64,000 bases of DNA, from positions 31,500,934 through 31,564,933 of the forward strand of contig JAJLRJ010000006.1 in the NCBI GenBank assembly GCA_024195265.1, read 5' to 3'. Below, piece by piece: positions 12,401 to 24,400 of the stretch. Made by a program: the position numbers and the translations under genes. Below the pieces are notes generated by a model, which was given only the letters and a program-made list of their open reading frames with translations, ran no database searches and was not told where the DNA came from. How positions within the stretch are numbered: the first letter of the stretch is position 1; every line of letters starts with the position of its first letter. Source of the stretch: Dendrophyllia cribrosa (lineage: Eukaryota > Cnidaria > Anthozoa > Scleractinia > Dendrophylliidae).

Positions 12401-15400
12401 TGTGATTATCGATTTTTTTTACAGTTTGATTTTGATTGATTTCGATCAACAAGTATCAAAATATAAAAAACAAAGTTGGCGAACGCGGATAAATGAAGCA
12501 GGATCGGCCATGTCAAGACTTTATTTTACCGATTTCACACTGTAATTGGAAGCTCAAATAAACACAAGCTGAAATCAGAAACTACTATTTTCTTTCAATA
12601 AAGTGATTCATTTTCATGTCAAATCATTTTACGTCTTATCAGTGATTTATGCATTTCAGTTTCATGCTACTTTTTGATCGCCGCTTTCTGTCACACTGTG
12701 TCACGCTGCTTCTGTCCTGTTCTCATAAAACCTGATTAAACTCCAGCGCTAATCAATTTTAACAGAATTTAATGGCTTTTTGGGGTCCATCAAGCACTGA
12801 ACGAACCACTGTTCACCTGGTTTATCATTTCTCAAGGTGATTATTTGATTCTACATTGAATAACAAACCACTTGGTTGCTCAGTTTTTTTTTAATGTAAG
12901 TTTATTGCTGTAAAGATTTACTTCAGAGCGGTTTATGCTTCCATAGAAAAGTTGTTCGAGCTATTATTAGTTTGGTTAATTTCGTAGTCATGAAAATCTT
13001 GTGATTATCGACTTTTATCGACAAATTAAACCTGTCGATTGACAATTATCGACAAATATCGAGTACTGTCGACTTATCGACTACGTTTTCGATGATCGAT
13101 TACGCCCTGTGATATATATTTTTTTTTTCAGCGCTCAAAGTCGCAGACTTTTGCCAATCTGTTTGTAAACAAATACGCTTTAATAATAATTTTAAACTAG
13201 TTAGATGTGCACAATATCAAAAAGAAACTAATAATCAATCGCCCCAAAAGGTCTAAAATAACCCTGAACCCTATCCAGTTGGACATTAGGTTGAAAGTTA
13301 AACTTACTACATGTAAGCTTAATTTAAAACTCAAATCACTTACCTTTTCCAGCTTTTCTTGTCCATGACCGGCGAACAACCGGAAACCAGACTTCTTTGC
13401 GCTATATGACGTAAGTTAGCCACGAAAAGGACAGTTTGCAAAGCAATTTCGCCAACCTTTTATCTTTAAACAGGACTCTGCAATTTCGCCGACTCTTTGT
13501 CACTAAACAGGACTCTGAATCGACGAAATAAAATAAATTTTCTGTGCTGACGCTACGAGCAAAAATGGCGGAATCGGTTGTCGTGAACACTCGAACCAGT
13601 CCTCCCGCTGACCATGTCCTGCAAACCCGAGCAGGGTAGGGGAAGGAAGTGGAACGAAGGGGGAGGGGAGGGTGGGGGAATAAAAAAAATCTAACCCCTG
13701 ATCGGTATGAAAGAAAAATGCTACAGAAAAACTGCCAACGCCGTTGGTAAGCGGTAAGATAAAAACCACTTATGCAGATTTGTTTATAGTTTTATACTGA
13801 AAAGTCGCTGAACAGGATCAGGAAAGGATGGATTTCCAACGTGTAAAACTTTTTTTCGTCACCTTCCTTTTTACTAGAGGAGTAATAATCGCCTTTTTTA
13901 TACACAAAAATATCATAAATTTCAACTGGGTGGAAAAACGGGGATTTATTCAAGTTAATAAAGTTAAGAAACGGTTCCAAAAAGTTCCAAAAATCAGTCA
14001 ACTTCCGTGCGTTCTGGTCACGTGTTTCATGACGTCATACTGATGACGTTCATAAAGAACGTATTTTTAGACTTATATCTACCAACATACGAAATAATTT
14101 AACTTTGCATTTCACCCTTACAAAGATACATGTATACAAAGATACTAGTCCCCAGACCCCCATTTGCTCATGTGTATAGCCCCCTTAATTTTAAAAATCC
14201 AGAGTAATAATGGGCATGCGGAAATGTTGCAAGCGAATGCCTTCCTTGCCACATTGGCTGTATTTGCATTCATCAAAGCATGTTCCTAAAAAACGTTGAA
14301 AGGCCCTTGGAGGCATAGTCGCGTGACTGATGACGTCACCGCACTTAGTCAATTAAAATAGGTATTTTATGGTAGTTGCAAATAGCATGTGGTGTAGTAT
14401 CCTCATACACTCAAAATTGACAGAGTTATTTGGCATCGAAAATTTTTCTGGTGCAAAGGGTGCTGGGAAGGTTTTTATTATAATTATAATATATTATTTA
14501 ATTATCATGGATAATTGTGGCTTTCACAAAGGCCGACTTGTCGAACCTGTGCTCAGGGGCATGTTTGCTGATTGTGGGGTAAGCTTATTATTTCAGCCCC
14601 CGTATTCACCTGATTTCAACACTTGTGAACTTTGTTTTCGTCAAATAAAGGATTTTTTGCGTCGGTATCAACTCTTGACGGAGCACTACGAAACTAAAAT
14701 TGCCATCGCGGAGGCCGTTATGCGAATTTCGCCTCAAAACTCTTTGTCATATTTCCGCCACTGTGGGTATATTTTCTAGCAGTAATTTCAACGCAAACAT
14801 ATAATTTCAATTCATATAACTTGTTATAATGGCTTTTATAGAGCGAAAGGTGATTTGCGCCCATTTATAAGAAGTGTATTGCGTGACCACTTCCTACTCT
14901 ATTTGACCCTGATTTGACCTGTAGCTATATTTTAAAAAAAAACTGCTATAAATAAACAATTTCCGTCTTGTCGTTGCTTGTATTTATTGTCTCTGAAAAT
15001 AAAACTAGTATGATAAATCAACGGGAAGATTACAAATTGCAATGTCACGAAAAAGAAAACACAACAAAAAATAATTCAACACATGAACAACTTCATAGAA
15101 CTGTAAACAACGCATATTACAGGATTATTTTGGGCAATAATGATTTCAACTGAGAATTCTCAAACTGTTCAATAATAAACGGAAGCTTCCAATCCTCGCT
15201 CTCACTCCACTCTGGAATTCTATTGTTCATGGCTCGTTGCAAAACAAGAAGATCACGATTTAGCTGTATTCGTTTCCCACTACCATATTTCACCAAGTTC
15301 TGCGCCCTCAATCTTGGCCGCATAACAGCAAAGAATGATGTTTTTGCTCGCTCACGAGCACTTGCCAGACGTTTGATGTTTGCTTCTTCCTGTTTTCACG

Positions 15401-18400
15401 CTGAAGCCCGTTTATTTTGGTTTTATGTTCTGGATGTTCATCCGTTATTTTACATGCATCAATATCAGTACAAGGAGTATTGCGGCATGTTTTTTCGTGT
15501 GGCCTGCTGCATGGCAGTTGTTACATACGCGTGCTCGAAGACCAGCGAGTGACTGGTAGGTTTTTTCCTGTTGATTAAGCTTATCCATTTCCTCCTTTGC
15601 AGTTTTTACCTGAACTCTTAAAACTAGAAGATTTTCGTTCATTCCTTGGTGTTTTGAGTCCAAAGGGCTGCTGCCTTGTTGAACTGCTGCGATACAGGCC
15701 GAATCTGGCGGGAACGAGAGCTGTTTGGGCTGTAAGCAGAACTCGCCACTAGTTCCTGGAGTCGCCTCTCAAAGTCGAGTCGTCTGATCTTCCGTGGGAC
15801 TTGAGAATCAATTTCAATGGCTTGAATAAATATGTTCTTGTAGTCACGGTCTTTCATGTCTTTAGCGGTACGAAGCATTTCGTAGAACACAAAAACATCT
15901 TCTTTCGAAATATTTACCATGTCGCCGTCTTCGTCACGGTAACGAAGTCTGATGTTATCTTCATCGAGATGAGCCAGAGAAGAACAACTTTTCTTAATGC
16001 TAAACAAAAGACTTGTATACGATACATTTTGCATGAGGAAGGTAGTAAATCGCTGTTCTCCGTATTCAACTTTCACCTGATAGCTCGCCATGTTTGTTTG
16101 AAAATCTTGATCCCGAGAGCGCGAACGTGAACTTGATAACTCCGCCTTCTACGCTTCTTGTATTTTGATTGGTCCGTTCCAACGGAAGCCATTCGAAAGT
16201 TGTCAAAAAGATGTCAAAAACTAATCAAAAACTTTGTCTAGTGTCAACGGTAGGACGCGCTTCACTGTAATATTTGTCAATAAGAAGTGACTTTAGCTTA
16301 TTCTTAAAACGTTTAAGTACGAAGACAGGCAGAATCAGCGGTAGAACCATCGCGTACCATGCGAGTGAATTGAATTGAAATTTTAGCAGTCGCTATCAGT
16401 ACTGTGTATCAAGTACATTACATTATAGGCTTTACAATGACGGCTATAGCTCGCAGTTCCGCCAATACAGGAATATAGTTTCTCCCAACGCCATCATTAT
16501 AAAGCCGTAATGTCGGCTGAAAATCAAATTAAGTTTTGTTTCGCATTAAAGTGCTTTTCGTTCGGGCAAAACGAAAACAAAACTGAAGATTACTACTTGC
16601 CATGATCAAAATAATATATATAGATAGGCTGAGCCTAACAGCGTCGCTCTCTGAACAAGCTTAACTAAGGTGAAACTTAACTAAAGCGAGAGGTCGGAAG
16701 CACAAGAATTAAGATTCATGACCGGGCTATTTTTCAATTTTAGCAATTCTCAAAAACAGTATTACGCGACCGTCTGCACAGTACATTTAGACCGTACAAA
16801 AGTTCACAAAAACAACTTTTTCTCCGTCTAGGAATAACTAGTACGACTACTTTCCGAATGAAATACAGTTGTTGCTTGTTAAAAATTGCCCGATAAACTG
16901 ATTTGGAAATCAAAAATGCAAAAATACACAAACATATTTGCATAAGGCGACGCGAGTGAAGATGCTTACTTGTTTTGTTTACATAAAATCGCTTTTCAGC
17001 CTGTGTAATGAATGAACAAACACATAAAAATGGACAACACAATCTTCTTTCGAAAAAATTTATTAAAATCTCCATTAGTTTATGTTTAAAAGCAAAACGC
17101 GTACCATTTATAGCCCTTCGAGTTTGAGCTGCCTTCGATGAAATTCAAGAAATCGATACAACTGAATTTAAGAACGTTTTTAAAAAAACAATTCTCCAAA
17201 ACTAACAAGAACACAAAGAAAAAGTCAATCACAGATTGATATCAACATAAATTCCCATCGAAAAATGTAATCTGTTTTACCTTTAAGTCCCTCGCTTGCT
17301 TGGAAATTCTTTAAATCTCCGCTTCTTTGGTTGTGAAATCCGTAATAAAAACAAACATCTCCCCGCATTGATAAAAACGTATGAAGTTCCTCTAAGCAAG
17401 CACTTCTTTGTCCACTAAAGCGGCTTCTGAGTATCCTTTAATTAGTATCCCTGTCTTGAGTAGCAAACCGGGAAAAATTCAGGGAAATAACGACTTTAAT
17501 TTAACGGTTTTCTCTGCTTAGTAAACACAGCAAAACAAAGTCTTTTCCCAGCTGACGTGACATTCGGCCGTGTAACCGTGCGAAAAACAAAGCCTCGCTT
17601 TGGTTTCAAAATTGCTAAGATCCCGGATGTTGCGTGACGTCGTACGCGCATGTTTTGCATGTTTTACGCGCAATCAGATCTTCGTTTTCAAAATAGTTCT
17701 TAAAATACAGTATTGTGACGATCAAAATTGTTCATTGAAACAAAACAAATTCGATATAACCTCTTTGTTAAGTTTTATAGCTTATAACATTTTTCAAAAA
17801 CATGATAGTGTGATTAGCACGCGTAAAAAACAAACCGTCGAAACAAACGAAAAACAGCAGTTTAAAACTCATCTTTGCTTTAACATTTGATATAAGGTGG
17901 CCATGTTGCGTTAAATATAGTGTTAAATGTTACAACGCAATCAACATTTCTGCCCTACTTTTTTTCCGGAAGAAAATGTCAAATTTCGTTTTTTACGCGA
18001 GGAACCCAATAAATTGCCGCTCGAAATTTTTAACCAATCGCAAGCCGTTTTAAACGCAATCCAAAAAGTTATCAAATGACGTTACCACAGTTTGATATGA
18101 TAAAGAAACAAACCTTTTTGTTACATCCCATCTGAACATACGGGCAGCAGACTAAGGTCAGCGGACAGTCGTTTTCAATGTGATTCGGAATCTAAAAAAA
18201 AAAAAAAACAGAGACAGACTGACTAAGCTTAGTGATTATGTGGCAACGTAACAAACCCACAACCAGTAGAACTAACGAGTGTTATAAGTGACTTTTAAGT
18301 AATGATCCGCATAAGAAGGAAAGCGCTAAACGGCAATGCACGATGGAATGTCAAATTTTTCATTGTTACAACTAGTGATCTCATTGGCCTAGACTAAAAA

Positions 18401-21400
18401 ACCGCTAAAAAGTTAAGGTTCAAGGTGCACTTTGTCTAATTCTTTTAAGGTTTCAAGTAATTTGAAAACCAATCGCACAACATGCAATTTTTAAAATATA
18501 TTGTATTTGGGGAACTTCATCAAAGAAGCAAAATCATTAGCTATTGTCTTCTGCAATTCTGATTGGTTAAGCACGAACATTTCCTAAAATTTATTTGACG
18601 CAAATGGATTTTCTTCATTTTTATACTGAAATATAATTATGAACCATCAGCCCCTCCTCTATTCTTGAAACCAAAGATATTCTTTGTGGAAAAAAGCCAA
18701 TGCCGCAGAACAATGGAGTTTACCGTAGTTCTTATGTGGAGCATTACTTAAAAACTATCTGCAGGAAATGCTCAGGTCTGCCTACTCTTCTCAATGAGGG
18801 AATAATTCGAAATTTATCATGTTAAATAAAAATTAAAACAAACCACTAAAAAACAGGGCCTGTTTACATGGAGTAATGGTAACTCATTTACGTGTAGATC
18901 AGATACCATCTTACAAGGGTCAAAATATGCTCCCCTTTATATGCAACGGGTTTCCCTAGGACCATCTCGCCAATTGGTTATCGAGTGGTCGCATCACAAA
19001 GTCGACAGCGTTGAATATGCTTGTTTTATAATACTCTTAAATAATACTATTTAAAATGCACTGAAAGTACCTCGGCCGCTATGGCCATCCATGCTCATTT
19101 CTTTGGCTTCGTCAATGCGATTTCCATGTAGACGTTTCTTTCCTTTCTTTTTCATTTAAGTAGATAAAAAATCTGTTCCTTTAACAAGAAACCATAGCTG
19201 CCGATATTTAAGTGGCTAAGGTATCATAGCGTTCTTGCCTTGGGCGTGTCACCTAGTCGTAGTGAAGTTTTATTTTAAAGGTTGTATCAACTGTGACCTC
19301 GGTCACAGGTCCAACATGGCAAATTTTAAAATCATGATTAAAATCATGATTAAAATCATGATTAAAATCATGAGAAGAGTCCTGACAAAGGACAGCTTCT
19401 GATCAGTTAAGTAAGGATTTGGGCGTGGCCCATTTACAGAAACCCATAAAATGCGGGCCATGTGCGTCACATTGTCCAATAAAGCTTCTGTAAGCAAGTA
19501 TCATAACCGTATTGTCAGCATAAAAAAGCAGACAGACTACAATGGCAGGCTATTATGTACTACTCACTGTCTGTATCAATAAAATGTACTTACCATTTCC
19601 CTGGGAATTGAATCATCACAGCTGTTGGGGCAAGGCAATGGGAGCTTGTTGCACTTTTCATTATGATTCTGTAAAAACAAAGACGAATAGTTCACCTCTC
19701 ATGTTCAAAATAAGCTAAATGTTCTTCGCAGCTACAGCGCATGCGGAGCTGTAGGTCCTATAGATCAAGTGGGCAAGTAATGGTCTTTTTCGAAGGTATT
19801 GCTAGGTATTTTAGTCAACGTAAGCAAACATTTCCGGTGTAACAATATAATTGTCAATCGCAACCAATTAAAGCGAAGAACTGACGAAATCAGAAGTAGT
19901 TCTGATAATTCTCTTACAATTTTTCATATGCTCAAAACTCGAATAATATTCAATCTATTCAGTTTGTTTACTTGTGACTGAGAGACAATTATAATTATTC
20001 GTGCTTACCTTTGAGAATTCGTAAATTGAATAATATTCCATCGATTCTCTTGAATTAAAGACTGAATTACGGCTAAAGAGTAAGCGATCAAGATTTCAGA
20101 ATTTATCTGCACTAGCATTTAATTTTAGCCTGTCAAGCCTATCAAGAAAGCGTTGAAGCTAGCCGAGACGCCAGCTGACACGTGACGGTATTTTCCCTAT
20201 CGTTACGCTCGACTGAGTTTGATGGATAGTTTAAACCCAGCGTTCCTGCCAGTACATCTGCTCACCAGAAAATGCACTCAAATCGTTTGTCAAATAGCAT
20301 TTGCTCGTATGTTGCATAATTCACGCTATATCAGTAGAACACACGGCCCCAGTGGGGCCCTATTTCTATAGGTTGCACTTTTATGTAACAATGCGTGTAA
20401 GAAGTACAAGATTTTGGTTTTATCGACTGAGTCGATAAGGTAAATTAACCACCGTAAAAAGATTCGAGAAAGCTGACGTTTCGAGCGCTAGCCCTTCGTC
20501 GGAGCGAATCAAGGGATTGTGGGTAGTGTGTGGTTTAATATAGTAGGTGAAGCTACGCTATTGGTGGAAATTTGGTGACGTGACTAAAAACCAATGTAAA
20601 TTAGTTGAATAAAAAGCGTTCGTTGATTCCGTGGGGTTTGAGGGTGCCGATTTGAAAGATGATTTTTTGTTCTAAGTTTTTACGGCTTTCTGTGTTACCC
20701 TGGTGTAGGGAAAGGCCGCAGATTGTCATGTGTTGTTTAGAATGGTTAGTGAGATTGAAATGACGCGCGACTGGTTTGGATGCGTCTTTGTCATTTTTTT
20801 CAACGTCTCGGGGATGTTCGCGAAAACAGTCGCCCAGTCTCCTCCCTGTTTCGCCAATGTATATCTTTTTGCAAAAAGTACATGTTATGCAGTAGATAAC
20901 ATTTACGGAGGTGCATGTGAAACGATCAGTGATTTTAATAGATCGTTTGGGTCCCGTTATTTTGTCCGCGTTATGAATGAAAGGACAAGTGTTGCATCGT
21001 GTGCGTGCGCATTTAAAAATTTAAAAGTTCCCGGTTCATCGTCATTTTTTCCCGGTTCATCGTCAGATTTTCCCAAAACTACTACAAACAAGTTAATGGA
21101 GTCGCCATGGGCACCAAAATGGGACCAAGTTATGCTAACCTTTTTGTAGGTTACATCGAAAACAAATTCTTCAATCAGTACCACGGAACCAAACCCGAAC
21201 TCTACGGCCGCTACATCGATGACTGCATTGGCGCTACCTCTTCCAGTAAAGAGGAACTTAAACAATTCATAACTTCTGTCAATACTTTTTATCCGGCTCT
21301 AAAATATACCTGGGAGATTTCAGAAACCTCTGTCGCTTTTCTTGACATCAATACTTCAATCAACGGCAACAGTTTATCCACAAGTGTGCACTACAAACCT

Positions 21401-24400
21401 ACAGATTCCCACAGTTATCTGTTACATTCATCCTCACATCCATCACACGTTAAAAACGTCATTCCGTATTCTCAATTTCTCAGACTTCGACGTCTTTGTA
21501 GTGATGACTCCGATTTTCCCAACAAATCAGAAGAAATGTGCCAGTTTTTCAAAAAACGTGGGTACCCTGACTCTGTTGTTAATATGGGCCAACAACGTGC
21601 ACAACAAATCGACAGACAATCAGCACTACAAACGTCACAGAAGGAAGAGAACGAGAGAATTCCATTCACCCTCACTTTCCACCCACACAATCACACAGTC
21701 AAAAGCACCATTTTAAAAAATTTCAAATTACTCCAAAACGACCCCGAAACTAGCAGAATTTTTTCACAACCCCCACTAATTTCATTCAAACGTGACAAAA
21801 ACATAGGCAACTTTCTAGTGACGAGCACACTGAAATCTGACGATGAACCGGGAACTTTTAAATGCGCACGCACACGATGCAACACTTGTCCTTTCATTCA
21901 TAACGCGGACAAAATAACGGGACCCAAACGATCTATTAAAATCACTGATCGTTTCACATGCACCTCCGTAAATGTTATCTACTGCATAACATGTACTTTT
22001 TGCAAAAAGATATACATTGGCGAAACAGGGAGGAGACTGGGCGACCGTTTTCGCGAACATCTCCAAGACGTTGAAAAAAATGACAAAGACGCATCCAAAC
22101 CAGTCGCGCGTCATTTCAATCTCACTAACCATTCTAAACAACACATGACAATCTGCGGCCTTTCCCTACACCAGGGTAACACAGAAAGCCGTAAAAACTT
22201 GGAACAAAAAAATCATCTTTCAAATCGGCACCCTCAAACCCCACGGAATCAACGAACGCTTTTCATTCAACTAATTTACATTGGTTTTTCACGTCACCAA
22301 ATTTCCACCAATAGCGTAGCTTCACCTACTATATTGAAACCACACACTACCCACAATCCCTTGATTCGCTCCGACGAAGGGCTAGCGCTCGAAACGTCAG
22401 CTTTTTCGAATCTTTTTACGGTGGTTAATTTACCTTATCGACTCAGTCGATAAAACCAAATTCTTGTGCTTCACCCCCACCGACGCAGCCCCACAGTTTC
22501 TCCAGAAACCAACCCCATTCGTGTAAGAAGTAGGCAATGCTCTATTGCTCCGCGGCATTTCGCTTTCCCCACATAACATCGTTTAGGTTTTTTACTGAGA
22601 ATGCATCAACCTATGGACATGTTTTTTTAAATAAAATGTAGTGGAAGTTTATTTTAAAGTGATGTTTCTTTTGTGCTACAAGATTTCATCCAATCGTGAA
22701 TCTTCAAAACAATGGCCAAGAAAGGCTTCTAATTTTACAAGTTTCCTACATAGAATTTTGGTTGCATTAAAACTCATAATAGTTTTCACTAAAAGGGAAT
22801 CAATTAGTAAACTAGAGAGTAATACATGCACTAAATGTAAATCATGCAAAATTAACGACGAATCGTTTACCTCTTACGTACAAAAGTTAAAATACCTACA
22901 GTGTATGAGCTCTATGCAACCACACCGCATACGGAGCTGTTGATCACGTGGTCAAACTATAAAGGATTACTTGAGTAACAATTGTCTTGCTCTTTTATTG
23001 ATTTTGGTTTTTCACGAAACGGAGCGACGAAACGTTTTCTATCAACTGTTTGAAAAGCTAGTGGGGTATTGAATATTTTTATAAAAAGAACGTCATCACA
23101 GTGGTTAAAATTGTCTCTCCGTTATTTTTATCTCAGTTTCACCTGCATGTGACACTCTGGGTGTGGCTCCTTGCAGTATTTACACTCTATGATCCTCCAC
23201 TCGCACGTGATCGTCACGTGTTGCTCCAGATCTTTCCTTTTCAAAGTCATGTCACAATTCTCGTTGGTACAGGAAACGACTTTGGAAGGGCAAGTTTCCA
23301 AGTGGACCTGTTAGAAACAATAAAAAATTCTCATGCTTCGTGTGCCAATAAAAGGTATGGAAAATGATGTGTTATTATAAGCTCAGCCATGTTTTGAAAG
23401 TCAACTAAAAAGAGAAAAAAACATATTCACTTTGCCTCGCTGATGACATCATCATCATCATCATCATCATCACCATCTTTCTTTTATCACCACACACGAC
23501 TTTCTTGACATTACTGATCAGTATCATAAAGGATGTGCATGTGTTACATTTGAACCTAGTAAATCACCAAGCTCGTTATTAGTCCCCATGCAGTCAGTGG
23601 TTACAGCGTCTCACAGAAGGTCATGGCTTCGACTCGACTCCCATCGGGCGCTGAGATTTCCCTTGAAGTCCCGCATGCTCGCGAGAAACTGAATACAATT
23701 AACTGTCAATAATATTTGTGTTTCGGTTTTTACCTCTTTGCTCCTAAGTTCACCGGTCCAGTCGCAATCTTCACTTGGACATTTGATTGCAAACGAAAGA
23801 ATTTTCCTGCCTGTTGGTTTGTCAGGAAATACGTCCTAAAATAAAACAAAGAGAAAAATTATTATTTCTCAACAAACTTAAGCAGACAAGACAGTTCATT
23901 TCCTTAGACGTTTTGTACTTTATTTCTTTCACAACGAAATATAACATTTTATGAAAAATTAAAATACTAGAATATTACAGAGCAAAATATTACATTTAGA
24001 AGAAATGCTTAAGATTAGCCGTAGTTAAAATAGGATTAGATACATTCAAGGCGTCCGAAACGAATTTTATGTTGTGTTCACACTAGGGCGAAAATGAAAC
24101 ATGTTAAGTCTGATCACGAATTAAACATGTTTCACTATGAAATTTGTTCACATCAGGCAGCACATGATCGAAACATGTTTATTCTGAGCATGATTGAAAC
24201 TACTTCATGAGGTAGAAACACGAAACACGTTAGCCCAAATGTCGTCTCCTTGTTGAACGCTGCAATGCCCTTCGTTCCCGAAGGGCTTGAGAAGGGAAAT
24301 TAAACGTCAATTCATGCAACAGCGAGTTTAAACTCTATTTTATTTCGGTTCATGTGCATAATAATGAAGATTTTAAGCGAGCTTTATTATAATATGCTTG

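Larger units (their letters stand above)
3551..16267. mobile_element. 12.7-kb Tc1/mariner-like element with two genes
   Basis: The ends are TA(3549-3550)-CAGTGAAGCGCG and CGCGCTTCACTG-TA(16268-16269), with inverted repeats of about 120-130 bp. A transposase (+) starts just inside the left end, and a PB1/zinc-knuckle protein (-) starts just inside the right end; they converge near 14.8-15.1 kb. The transposase is split by about 9.8 kb of nested DNA between about 4685 and 14506, so the original element was about 2.9 kb. It sits in the last intron of the TRAF gene. TA duplication and the DDE signature place it in the IS630/Tc1/mariner group. Both genes carry frameshifts, so this copy is dead. 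Confidence 0.82.
20407..22519. mobile_element. Penelope-like retroelement, inverted pair, locus 1
   Basis: A minus-strand 3' fragment (20407-about 21072) and a longer plus-strand copy (about 21073-22519) are joined head to head, tails outward. The whole unit is flanked by a 13-bp duplication CGTGTAAGAAGTA at 20394-20406 and 22520-22532, so it entered as one unit. Both tails share the palindrome TTATCGACTCAGTCGATAA and a hammerhead-like motif. The arms are about 97% alike by eye. It lies in an intron of the TRAF gene. Confidence 0.88.

Noticed and set aside
13565..13640. Short frame starting MAESVVVNTRTS
   Set aside because: Stops after about 24 codons with no donor that clearly continues it.
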